This document shows, piece after piece, positions 22,751 through 32,724 of a DNA stretch of 64,000 nucleotides. Every line of letters starts with the position of its first letter. Positions within the stretch are counted from its first letter, which is position 1. The notes beneath the pieces were generated by a model that searched no databases, was not told the DNA's origin, and worked only from the letters and a program-made list of their open reading frames with translations. The stretch is taken from contig NC_091874.1 of NCBI RefSeq assembly GCF_019399895.1, positions 7,008,501 to 7,072,500 on the forward strand, given 5' to 3'. The translations under genes were made by a program, and so were the position numbers. The DNA is from Cardiocondyla obscurior. Its lineage: Eukaryota > Arthropoda > Insecta > Hymenoptera > Formicidae.

Positions 22751-22948
22751 CGGTCCTTATCGCATCTGACTATCGCGAAAACTCTTATCTTTCGCGACGC
22801 CTGGCGGCCGCGGCTGTTATCAGCCGGGCCCGGAGCTTTTTCTCCCACCAAGCTTCCGGGCCTTCCGGCATACGTTCCTGCATGCCGGGCTGCCTATGTC
22901 GTGGTGCGCCGAGTGCCAATTTACCGAATTGTCATCTCGGCCGCCACA

Positions 22949-24212
22949 AGCTCAATACCTTGGTATTCGAACTGCGTTGGGCTACAGAAATTCAACACCT
23001 ACTAATGTTATGGTTGCGGAATCGAAAATCACACTGATTAGAGATAGGGCTAAATTCCTTGCAAAAAATTTTATTTTAAAGACAATTGCACAATGCAACG
23101 AAAATATAAATAAGGATATTAGTGTGTGTACTGATTTTGAGATTTTGAAAACATTAACAATGCCGTGGAGAAAATGTTCATTATTGTCGGAAGTATATAA
23201 AAATTATAAAAATTAGAAGAAGTTAATTTTTTGTCACGGAAAATGTCCCATTTTTAATATGGATTACTGGACTATATCAAATACTTGCTTAGTGGATTTG
23301 GTTTCTGGTAAAGATTTGAATCAAACCAAATCTAATTTCAATAGTATGTTGAAAAAGTTGATGGTCAAATATAAAATAAATCCGGGTTTTATGTCAATTT
23401 ATACTGACGAGTCAAAGAATAAAAAGGGTCTATCCACAGGTAGCGCGTTTTTTGTAGAAAAATTAGAAATGGGATATTATATTAGTTTAAATAAGTTGTG
23501 TAACATCTTCTCGGCGCAAGCGTGTGCTATATCGGAAGCGCTTAAACGGTGTATATGTAATGAAGTAGAGGATGATATTATTATATTTTCGGATTCGTTA
23601 AGTGTTTTACAAGAAATAAATAACAATAAAATTAGTGCATACATAAATAAATACATTTTAGATATAAAGATAAACTATGTGAAATTATCAAACCTGTCTT
23701 CAAGAATTTAAAAAAAAATAGTATTAAGCTGGATTTTTTCTCATATTGGCATATACGGAAACGAGATAGTAGATGAACTTGCTAAGGAGGCAACAGGGAG
23801 CGAGAGTATTGATAATTTTAAAGTTCCATTTAATGATTTGAGAGAGGTAACAAAGCAAGAAGCATTTCACGATACAAATAATAAAATAAGTGAACAATTA
23901 AAAACTAAAGGAAAATTTTATTTTGATAACTTCTTTGATGAAGAAGTAAAATATCCATGGTTCCATTCTTTAAATTTCCCGCGGGGATTTGTGGTGTTCA
24001 TGAACAGACTTAGAGCCTACCACTATAATCTGAATTCTTCACTAAGTAGATTAGGTTATACTGACTCGGCTAGATGCCGCTGTGGTGCGGAAAAGGAAGA
24101 CATCAACCACGTTGTGTTTCAATGCTCATTGTATGATGACCAGAGAAGTGCACTGTACGAAGAATTGAATGAAATAGGCTGTAGTCATCCGGAATGTGTT
24201 TGGAGTTGCTGA
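22949..24212 (+). pseudogene. LINE ORF2, RT thumb and RNase H
   Basis: After the Gypsy border the LINE resumes with ALGYRNSTPTNVMVAES, a conserved segment following the RT palm. RNase H follows, with MSIYTDESK, AQACAISEAL, IFSDSLSVL and, after a frame change near 23711, YGNEIVDELAKEA, giving the four acidic residues. A C-terminal C-x-C...H...C segment (RCRCGAEKEDINHVVFQC) is typical of LINE ORF2 ends. Frames break at about 23216 and 23711. Confidence 0.85.
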
Positions 24213-24596
24213 GAGCAATTTTCCGTTTTATGTGCCTAATAGGAAAAATTATATAAGAGTATAATCAGTCATAAAGAGGAGATTGTGCCGTATACCTATA
24301 AAAGGTGGATGCACATTAAATTGAAAAAAAAAAAAATCTTTAGGCGCGTATATTTGAAAAGATTTTTATTTTAAATAATTGTGCGTGGTATTTTTACGTG
24401 GCTCGGTAAGTACTCTTTCAATTACGTTAGTGTTTTTATACGTAAATATCAACTTTAAACGCGTATATTTTTTCTTTCGAAAATTCATTGTCCCCTAGTA
24501 CCGGACAAACAGTTGTTCCCTAATGCCGGACAAAAGATTGTTCAATAATACGTGCTTATGCTTATTATAAAGTACAATACTATATTTTCTTTTTAG

Positions 24597-26331
24597 AAAA
24601 TATAAGAAATACGTTGATATAGCGAACAAAAAGAAAGCATCCTGGAATATAAACGATTTAAAAACGGCTTTTGATAAAATCATGTCAAGAAAAATAACTT
24701 TGAGAGAAGCTTCGCGGCAGTCTTACATTCCGAAGAGCACGTTACATGACAAAATAACCTGTCTCAAGTCTGGTAAAGAAATTTCGTTAGAGCCCAAGCT
24801 TGGTAGGTTCACCAAAACATTTGCCTCAAATTATGAAAATCAGTGGACCATGTAAAAAATTTATCTACACGATGTATGCCTCTTATGAAGAAAGAGTTTC
24901 TGAAGTTGGCCTATAACTTAGCAGAAAAACTTAAGCTTCCCCATCGCTTTAATAGAGAGAAGAAAACAGCTGGCAAACATTTTTATTTCGATTTTATGGC
25001 TAGACACTCTGACTTATCTTTAAGGACGCCTCAGTCTACGAGTATTATGCGAGCCGTAGGATTTAATAAACCGCAAGTTGATATTTTCTACTCAAATCTT
25101 GAGAAACTCGTAAACAAACATAATTTTTTGCCTGTTAATATTTATAATTACGATGAAACAGGAATTAGTTGTGTTCAAAAACACCAAAAAGTTTTAGCTC
25201 CTAAGGCTGTACGTCAAGTAGGAAAGCTTACTTCAGCTGACAGGGGCAAAAATATCACGATCTTATTTTGCATGAGTGCCAACGGAAATTTTATACCACC
25301 ATTTTTTATATTCCCAAGGCAGAGAATGAATGATCGTTTAATGATCAATGCTCCTGCACAAAGTAAAAGTGTGGCACAACCAAAAGGTTGGATAAACCAT
25401 GAATTTTTTCTGCAATGGCTGCAGCATTTTGTACAATTTTCACGACCTTCAAAAGAATCACCTGTGCTTCTTGTTCTAGATGGTCATAGTAGCCATAAAA
25501 CATTAAATGTTATAAATTTTTGCACAAAACATCACATTCATTTAATTAGTTTACCACCACATACAACTCATAAGTTGCAACCATTAGACAGAACTTTTAT
25601 GAAACCTTTTAAAAATGCTTTTAATGAGAAATGTGAAATGTGGATTAGAGCCAATGCAGGAACACACGAATAACAGATTTTGAAATTGCAGAGCTTGTTA
25701 ATAAAGCATTTACAAAAGTGGCTCGATTAGATATTGCAAAATCAGGATTCAAATGCACAAGAATTTATCCCTTTGATAAACATATATTTTCAGATACCGA
25801 TTATCTACCGTCTGATGTAACAAATATTTCATTAGAAGAAACAATTGTTCAGCCTGTTACGGTTCTTGCTAACGCAGAAACTCCTGCAATATCAAACGTT
25901 CCTAATGTCCAACTATCTACTAGTTTTGTTCCTGATATTTCTAAAAGTATACAAAAAATATCTCCATTACCCGATGCTGCAAAGAAGAGATCAGAGTCGA
26001 AGAAAAGAAAAGTCGAAAGAAGCGAAATTCTTACTTCATCTCCCCATATATTATTAGTAGAGGAGAAAGAAAATAATAAGAGAGATAAAGAATTGAAGAA
26101 ACTTAAGAAGACATTTAAAAAAACTGATCGACGAGACAAAATTAAAAATAGCAAAGCTTTGACAAAACTACAAACATTGAAAATGTTTGTGTAGGCTGTC
26201 TCGAATATATGAATGAAAATTGGATTCAGTGCTCAAGCTGCCAAGGTTGGGCTCACGAAGATTGTGCCGATATCCCTGAATGTTCAGACGATTATATATG
26301 TGATCGATGTTATTTTAACGTTAGTTACTAA
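24597..26331 (+). pseudogene. Pogo-like DDE transposase with C-terminal PHD finger
   Basis: The first part (24597-24842) encodes an HTH with SRKITLREASRQSYIPKSTL. After a one-base shift the frame from 24843 shows the DDE_1 domain: NYDETGIS, VLDGHSSHKT and PPHTTHKLQPLDRTFMKP. Another one-base shift near 25669 leads into ITDFEIAELVNKAF and a Lys-rich stretch, and a third near 26180 into a PHD finger: CVGC, CSSCQGWAHEDC, CDRC, stop at 26329-26331. Proteins with this DDE-plus-PHD order are familiar from insect genomes. Three frameshifts make this copy dead. Confidence 0.85.
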
Positions 26332-26499
26332 GTTTTATTGTGTCCGGTATTAGGTGCCACTTTTCATTTTGTATAAAATAAAAGTTTAAGTTTAATTGTT
26401 ATTATAGATAATTATATGCGTAAAATTTATTATTATGTTTCCTGATTTTAAATTCTAATATTGTTTACTTATAATTAATAACTACGGGAACTCCCCCTA

Positions 26500-27149
26500 C
26501 GTATGTTATGTATATTATAATATATTATATTTTACAATTTCGTAATAATTGTAATTTTGAATTTCCCATTCCACTTCCTATTCACTTTCCTGTTCAAATA
26601 AATATTTTATATAATAAAAATAATTTTAGAAAGTAATAGCGTACTATAGGATATTACAGCAAAAAACAAAAAAATATTACCGAATATTATAGGTTAAAAG
26701 TATAGATAATCATTAAATAATAAATTAAAAAGTATTATTAAATAATATTGGAAAAAATAATAAAATGTTATTAAATAATACAGAATAAGAAAATAGAACT
26801 GGATTGATTTATATAGAATAATGTGATAGAATATCATTGAATATTATAGAATATCATAAATTTGAAAAATAGATTATTATTAAATGCAATTGAATCGTAT
26901 AATTGAATATTATTGAATATTATAGAATAAAGCAATAGAACATCATATAATATTATTGAATAAAAATATAGAATACAGTAGAATATTTTAAGACATTACA
27001 ATTAGTTATCATAAATTAACATAAAATATAAATACTAAACAAATGATCAAATTCGTATAACTTCATATTATTATCCTATTTGATTTATATGTGGAATAAA
27101 GGATACAAAATCACGATTGATTCAAAAAGAAAAATTTTCTATCGTTTTC
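26500..27149. repeat. AT-rich degenerate repeat of AATATTATAGAATA-like units
   Basis: Loosely repeated GAATATTATAGAATA motifs fill 26640-26990. No coding potential was seen. Confidence 0.5.
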
Positions 27150-28336
27150 TATTTACCAGTTTAAGCAGGGCCTTGATCATAGACTGTACCAACGATGAGG
27201 AAGCCTACATTCTTTAAACAAAGAATATGCTGCTTGATGCAGTGAATTAATTGAGGCGTGCTGGTTTGTTTACAACAAAAGTTATACGAGACAGGCATTT
27301 TCTAGCCCGAATGTAAGCCTCTTAACATAAATACTAAAGAGTGATCGACGATTCGAAGCGTGCTGTTATTGCCCCAATCCTCAAATCCACATATAACATC
27401 TTTTCGGACATTATATGTGATTTTGGGTTGAATAGATACTTCATCCCACATGAGAATACACACTTTATCCTTCATTGACAATTTTGAAGTTATTTGCTTC
27501 AAATGCCTCAGAATAAAAGTGTTCATTCCCGCATGCATGGGTATCCTCTGAAGCGATAACTGTAATGTCCGAATCGTGGAAAGAGGGTGGAATATTTCAC
27601 TTAAACGCGTGTATGCTCGCTTCCTCATAGTTTTATACATTGTGAGTGTAAGGGCTTTTTCATCTCCTGTAATTCATCGTCCCTGTAAATATAAATTTGT
27701 AAAAAATTATAACATTAATATTGTTCAACAAAAAATATTAACAAAGCAAGCGAAACCATAATATATTGTATATACGTGCACCCATACATAACATCTCAAA
27801 ATAATATAAAATGTAAGAAAAAAAGCAAGCAACATATAATATAAAAAGTTTGTATTATCTCAAGTTAAAACCGTCACAAATTTGTAAAGCATTGCAACAA
27901 ATTTCAGAAAAACCGTGAAATCAAAAATAAAATTTGAAAAAACAGCAAAATTTAAAATATATTTACAAATAAATATTAAATTTAAGAAAGAGAAAAAACA
28001 TAGAAAGAACATGCCACAATAAAAAGTACAAAAATTTATAATAATATATAAAACATGCCAGATAAATTTGTCTTAAATACTTTAAGACTCCAAACGTAAA
28101 AATTAATTAACCTGAAAAAAAAATTTTGTTTAGAATAGTAAAAATGAAGTAAATTACCTTTGTAATACAAAACAAATTTAATTTAATATAAGAACATAAA
28201 GCATTTACCTGTTCTACTGTGCCATTATTATCAATGTCACGGATTGTGTCTTCCTCTTCCACCAGCATAAAATGATGTTCAACTTTATCTTCAATTGATT
28301 TTGATTTTAAGTCCTTAAGAATGTATTGCATGTCCT
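27150..28336 (-). pseudogene. P-element/THAP9-like transposase, central part
   Basis: The exon at about 27683-27160 (minus) reads LQRIPMHAGMN, then CILMWDEVSIQPKITYN, GFEDWGN, DHSLVFMLRGLHSG, the first catalytic Asp region of P/THAP9 transposases, followed by a TAG in place of Trp and then PVSYNFCCK and VGFLIVGTVYDQGPA. A further exon may lie at 28209-28336 (acceptor TTTGTAG, donor GTAAATG). The THAP domain and C-terminus are absent. It contains the half that the copy at 1-1238 lacks. Confidence 0.75.
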
Positions 28337-28738
28337 ACAAATGTTCAACTTTTGAATTTCAAAAACATAGAACACTTTAGCTAAAAAAAAATTATTACAA
28401 CATAAATTAAAAAAATAAAAATATTTATAAAAAAGAAATATGTAAAACGATTTAAAATAATATCACTTACCTTAGTACTTCGTAAAAATGTAGCACAGAT
28501 AAACGTTTTATTTTTAACATCATAAATGTACTTTACGTATTAAAAAGATTTAAAATTAATATACGTACACAAGGTATAAAAACAATTAACAAAATTAATA
28601 ATAAAAAAAGATGTAATATAAATATAAATAAATTACAAATATTTTGATTTTAATATTTCATTAAAATACGAAAGTTAACTAAAACAATTGTTAAAACCGA
28701 TATGGTTTATGTACATTAATACTTATTTAACACATGTA
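28337..28738. other. AT-rich spacer, nothing recognised
   Basis: No gene, structural RNA or clear repeat was seen. Confidence 0.4.
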
Positions 28739-29110
28739 CAGTGGCTCACGAAAGTCTACATACATATTAAAAACCAGCAGTTTACCATTAAAACAATTAT
28801 TTTTGGAAACATTAGCGAAAGTAAGGTATTCCTTATAATGAAAAACTAATACTGTAAACATATGAAACATTTTAATAAAAAAAAAAAAATATATGTATGA
28901 ACAAAAGACTTAAATAACGTTTATCGAAAATCTCACAAAAGTTTATATATACTAATAAATAATGCTGTTTTAAGTTAAAAACAATAAATTAATATTTGGT
29001 AACTCTTCCTTTGATTTTTAAAACAGTTTCAAATCTCCGAAAAATCGACTTTAAGTATGATAAATTATATGGATTCTAATGGTGTGTATGTAGACTTTCG
29101 TGAGCCACTG
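28739..29110. mobile_element. Tc1/mariner-type MITE with 26-bp inverted repeats
   Basis: 372 bp between TA dinucleotides (28737-28738, 29111-29112). Both ends read CAGTGGCTCACGAAAGTCTA inward and match for 26 bp. The interior is AT-rich without a transposase. Confidence 0.92.
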
Positions 29111-29159
29111 TACGTACATAAAACAAAAATAATACAAATATAAGAAACAAACAACAATA

Positions 29160-29570
29160 TGTTGCACCGGAGCGGTGCACGGGGTCCGTCCTCCGGGTTT
29201 ACACTTATCGGTGTAAGAGATTGACGGCGTAATAATAAATAATAACTCAATCGTTTAATATGTGAGTTTTATTCTTCCTTTGTGTGCTGGCGATAGAGTT
29301 ACGAGTCGCTACCTCGTACTCTCGAACTGACTTGCACGAGCTTCGGAGCTCGTGCGTTTTATATTATTAATTCCGGTCTTGTCAGCGAAATAGCAGAAGA
29401 AAGTGGCCGCGTGCCCTACTGCCTTCTGCTGATAGCGCGCGATGACAAAAGGCTGACAGGACTGCTTCTTAGACTCAGCAGATTCCAACGGTTTGGCAAT
29501 CTGCTGAGTTGTATAAAAAATGTAGCGCACGCGGCGGTCAATGACCAGCGTGCGTTGGCGGGTTACAACA
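29160..29570 (-). repeat. 3' LTR of errantivirus-like element
   Basis: 411 bp; minus strand starts TGTTGTAACCCGCC and ends GGTGCAACA. A polypurine tract (GGGGGGAGGGA on the minus strand, 29571-29581) directly adjoins it. The terminal GGGGTCCG/GTGCACC segment is shared with the solo LTRs at 32903 and 53857, so these are related LTR families. Confidence 0.88.
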
Positions 29571-29680
29571 TCCCTCCCCCCTAGGGAAAAGAAAAAGAGT
29601 GAGTATTATTTAACTCAATCTTTTTCTTTTTACAATTTATAAATTTATAATTTACACACCTTTTTACAATTTATAATTTT

Positions 29681-31474
29681 TTATACCTTGTCGTTCTCCG
29701 TCGCAGCGGAGTGTTTTACTTTCGGTTTTAGTGTTCGCGGCGGGAGGGCAGGTGTTTTATTTTTGTTATATTTCCTAATTATTATGATGATTATAATTAC
29801 AATGATGCTTATTGTTATAAGGAATGTACCGCCGCTGGTAGTATATACAAGTAATTTATGTATGGGTATCTCGTTTGCTTTATCTATTTCGTCGTCTAAC
29901 TCGTTGAGACTGTTCATTAATTGTTGTAACTCTCGCGGGTTAGATATAATTGTTTCGCCTTGTAATTCGTTTTGTTTTAATTTAAGATTACTTAATATAA
30001 TGTTTTTTCGGTCAAGTGTCAGGTTATATGCGGGTAAATAGGTCATGACGTGTGATTCATGCACGGTTTTGGTTCGTATCGTTATGTCAGCTGTTATTAC
30101 CTGACATTCGCCGAAAATAGTAAGTTTACCGATTTTATTTATTTTAATGATATTCCTCGGAATGTTTAAACAAAATATCTGGATCTCCTGTTCTTCAGTT
30201 GTTAAGAATATCCATGATTGAACTTCGTGTAGGGAGATCCATATGGTCGCTCTTGATAGGTGTCGGGTTTTGCACTGCGTCGGTTGTTGATCCGGTCTCG
30301 TGAGCGCTTGTATTTCGCACGGGGCATTTGCCTTCGCGTGGTATATCGGATGGCTTTGAGTGCACACGTACTGTTTGTCGCTGCGTTTGCACTTTTCTAA
30401 TTCGGTCGCAGTTAATTTTAGATTATTATTATCTTTGTCAAAAGCGATTATTTCGTTGTCGTTATTTACGACATTAAATATGTTTTCACTACTATACACG
30501 GGAATTGCCGTGACTCGCATTACTTCGAAGATTTCATATCCCACTATCGGGAATTTTATAATTGTTATTATCGCATTTTCTTTATAGTACGGGCTGATCT
30601 CAGCGTATTCGTGGATATTGTACCAACTCTGTTTGTTGATACGAAATGGGAAGTGATTTCCCCTTCTTAATTTTCCTGCAGCTTCTTTTAGTTCCGCTAG
30701 TATTTTTTCTAACGGGAATAACCGCAGACTCAGCATATCTGACTTCGAATGTGTCAGGAAATCCGTGATGTCATGTACATCATTTAATGTGTCCGTGATT
30801 AACGTTCTCACTATGGACACGAAATCTAATGCGTACAGTCGGCGTGTTATCTGGTCGAGTTTCCAGCTCACTGCCGCTGTCGCATTTGCTAGATTTTTAA
30901 TATGTTGGTCCATCTTATTTTCTGTTACTCTGATGTGACCTATTGTTGTGTTCAGAATTTTTATCTGATTTTTTGCGATATGTTGTAGAGTTTGCTGTTG
31001 CGAGTGTAGTATTTCCAGTTGTTCCGTGATTTGCTTTTCATTGTCTACGTCCATCAGACCGAATAGTGCTTTCCCTGCTTTTTCGACGAAATCAATTAAT
31101 CCTCTCTTTTGTGTTGAGGACCCATATATGACTTGTAGCCGGTTTATTGCGGCTGTTAATTTATCGTTTTCAGCAAGCACCGTATATAGTAGCTCGTTGC
31201 ACTTTCCACCTATGTTTTCTTTGTGTGCTTCATGGAAGTAATCGCAGAGTTTTTCCGCTTTTTCTGTATAATTTTGTATCTTCCTGTATCGTTCTTCGAT
31301 GGTTAAGACATCTGTTATAATTACGAACTTCCATGTAGACGTTGCCATTTGTAAAAATCCCTGGCTCTCATAATACAATCCGGGGGTGTGTGTAAACCGG
31401 GTGATTGAATACGGTGGTGTATGTGTATCCGTGTTTTCACTTATGTTCCTGGCTTGCGTTACCGTGAACGCAAG
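29681..31474 (-). CDS. env: Errantivirus-type envelope protein
   Basis: About 598 codons, open. It resembles the insect errantivirus/baculovirus-F type of class I fusion glycoprotein: a basic cleavage-like site QKRG followed by a hydrophobic fusion-peptide-like stretch (about residue 160), long helical heptad regions after it, scattered Cys pairs, a hydrophobic Ile-rich membrane anchor near the C-terminus and a short basic cytoplasmic tail. No initiating ATG exists before the conserved N-terminal part; the open frame is preceded by TTTTTCAG at 31475-31482, fitting expression from a spliced env mRNA whose leader is now lost. Function in this truncated provirus is not expected. Confidence 0.85.
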   Translation of the reverse strand, partial: LAFTVTQARNISENTDTHTPPYSITRFTHTPGLYYESQGFLQMATSTWKFVIITDVLTIEERYRKIQNYTEKAEKLCDYFHEAHKENIGGKCNELLYTVLAENDKLTAAINRLQVIYGSSTQKRGLIDFVEKAGKALFGLMDVDNEKQITEQLEILHSQQQTLQHIAKNQIKILNTTIGHIRVTENKMDQHIKNLANATAAVSWKLDQITRRLYALDFVSIVRTLITDTLNDVHDITDFLTHSKSDMLSLRLFPLEKILAELKEAAGKLRRGNHFPFRINKQSWYNIHEYAEISPYYKENAIITIIKFPIVGYEIFEVMRVTAIPVYSSENIFNVVNNDNEIIAFDKDNNNLKLTATELEKCKRSDKQYVCTQSHPIYHAKANAPCEIQALTRPDQQPTQCKTRHLSRATIWISLHEVQSWIFLTTEEQEIQIFCLNIPRNIIKINKIGKLTIFGECQVITADITIRTKTVHESHVMTYLPAYNLTLDRKNIILSNLKLKQNELQGETIISNPRELQQLMNSLNELDDEIDKANEIPIHKLLVYTTSGGTFLITISIIVIIIIIIIRKYNKNKTPALPPRTLKPKVKHSAATENDKV

Positions 31475-31857
31475 TCTGAAAAATGAGTAGCCTTTTCAGT
31501 CTGTGTGTTAGTACTTTAGATTTTGTATTCTTATGTGGAAGTGTCTGTCAGTGTCGTGGTGTCCAACGTCTACAATGGGAACGTCTTTTTTGATGAGGTA
31601 AGCGCATATTTCGATTAAAATTTCACTTATCTAAACTTTTTATTTTTTACACGTCTCAAGCTCTTCTCTCCTTTACTGCTGCCTTCTACTTCAGAGCTCT
31701 TTAGTCTGTCCTGCGTAGTCTAAGAGAGCGTATTACTTCTTTACAAGTAAAAAAAAATTTTTTATTTATTGTTTTTTTTTTTTTTTTTTGTATGATTTTT
31801 ACAACTATGTGATGTGCTGATGGTGGTCGGTGTTTAAATTTTCCCTCTTGTTTCCAT

Positions 31858-32544
31858 GTGAGTGAGAACGTATCATTAGGGTGTTACCGGTGTGACGAGC
31901 CGCGCTTCGCCCCCTTATGTTTGGGGCACAGTATGGCGCGGGCTTGCCTGCATTTCTGTCCGCGGTGCCGAAGCACTTATAGCCCGCGGTACTGCGGGCC
32001 TTGTTCTGTGGCCACGTTGTCGCCTAGTTCCACGGCGACAACGGTGCCGGAACACTTGGCGGGCCCGTCAACACCGGCCGGGGGGAAGCTGACAGGGGGG
32101 CTGTCGCCCCCCCTGTATTTTCCACCCATCGACGACTTCCCCCCGATGGTCTGCAGAGGGCTTACTACCGGGGGGGTAGTAGTGGAGGAGATTCCTGAAT
32201 TTTCACATCTTCCTCCCTTCCACCCAGCAGAACTTCCATCCAGCCCCCTGCCATCGGAGACGTCTTCATTGCGGGCCTCTTCGCCGGTGGAACCGAGGAC
32301 GCCAGACACTGATCCTCCGGCCTTGGATCCTCCTTATCAAACTCCGCCCCCCGAATCGCCGCCGCCACCATATTCTTTGGTGGCTTATCGTTCGGGGATG
32401 CCTGCGGCCCAGGATCCAGGGCCGTCGACGGCGTCCGCCTATGGCCTGCGGGAGGTCATCACCCGGGTGGAGGACCGGGACCTCTGCGTGCGGCTCTTCA
32501 ACGACGGCTCCCGCACCGTTGACGTCTTGCAGTCTGGTAAGTAA
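31858..32544 (+). CDS. Unrecognised Cys-rich/Pro-rich ORF, antisense to the provirus
   Basis: 228 codons on the strand opposite to pol and env. The N-terminus has a dense Cys/His cluster (CYRCDEPRF, CLGH, CLHFCPRC, YCGPC) that could bind two zinc ions. The middle is Pro/Ser-rich and includes PPPPYSLV, a PPxY motif of the sort used to recruit NEDD4-type ligases. The C-terminus (VEDRDLCVRLFNDGSRTVDV) looks folded. It begins at a GTG after a pyrimidine-rich tract and ends over a perfect GTAAGT (32536) with TTCTTTCAG at about 32591, so it might be an exon rather than a complete ORF. No family recognised. Neighbouring pol and env should be adjacent, so it may lie in a 1.2-kb insertion. Confidence 0.4.
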   Translation: MSENVSLGCYRCDEPRFAPLCLGHSMARACLHFCPRCRSTYSPRYCGPCSVATLSPSSTATTVPEHLAGPSTPAGGKLTGGLSPPLYFPPIDDFPPMVCRGLTTGGVVVEEIPEFSHLPPFHPAELPSSPLPSETSSLRASSPVEPRTPDTDPPALDPPYQTPPPESPPPPYSLVAYRSGMPAAQDPGPSTASAYGLREVITRVEDRDLCVRLFNDGSRTVDVLQSGK

Positions 32545-32724
32545 TTTTTTATTCTTACTTGCTGCTTTGAGCTTCGAACTCCGTTCTTTCAGGCTGCTGA
32601 TCCATCGTCCAGTCCCCTCAGCCAATGCTTCTGGGTATCAATTTTCTGTTTGTTCTGTGGCATGATTCTTCTTTCGCTTGCTCTCTCTCTGCCTGTTTTA
32701 CCGACTCACCATCTCCTTTTCCTT

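Larger units (their letters stand above)
19137..22948 (-). mobile_element. CsRn1-like Gypsy, 3' half deleted, inserted in the LINE
   Basis: Minus-strand order from the right: LTR (to 22948), tRNA-Trp primer site (21755-21772), gag (20932-21738), pol (from 20977). Integrase, everything after RNase H and the 3' LTR are absent. LINE sequence resumes right after CCGCCACA at 22948. The LINE lacks its central RT as well, so one deletion seems to have removed the 3' end of the Gypsy together with adjoining LINE sequence. Confidence 0.88.
21773..22948 (-). repeat. 5' LTR of the CsRn1-like Gypsy, unusually long
   Basis: About 1176 bp from TGTGGCGGCCGAGATGACAA at 22948 to the primer site. A TATA box (CTATATAAGC) lies at 22741-22750. 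That leaves a 200-bp upstream promoter part and roughly 950 bp of transcribed R-U5, which holds the ORF at 21933-22568. The partner LTR is deleted, so the inner border is inferred from the primer site. Confidence 0.6.
15680..24334 (+). mobile_element. LINE (ORF1 with zinc knuckles; endonuclease-RT-RNase H), split by Gypsy
   Basis: A 14-bp direct repeat AATCTTTAGGCGCG at 15666-15679 and 24335-24348 borders the element, and a run of A lies just inside the right copy, the signature of target-primed reverse transcription. Order of domains: ORF1 with CCHC knuckles, apurinic-type endonuclease, reverse transcriptase, RNase H. RNase H places it near the I/LOA-type groups, but the clade is not certain. 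The Gypsy at 19137-22948 plus a deletion has removed the central reverse transcriptase. Confidence 0.9.
15072..26497 (+). mobile_element. Pogo-like DNA transposon, split by nested insertions
   Basis: The left end GGGGGAAGTTTCCTAG (after TA at 15070-15071) and the right end, on the minus strand GGGGGAGTTCCCGTAG (before TA at 26498-26499), form imperfect inverted repeats. Subterminal copies of CACCTAATACCGGACAC at about 15099 and its reverse complement near 26340 strengthen the pairing, and similar ACCGGACAAA motifs occur near 24490-24530. Internal segments are 15514-15665 and 24349-26497; the rest is a MITE and a LINE. The element encodes the DDE transposase described separately. Confidence 0.75.
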
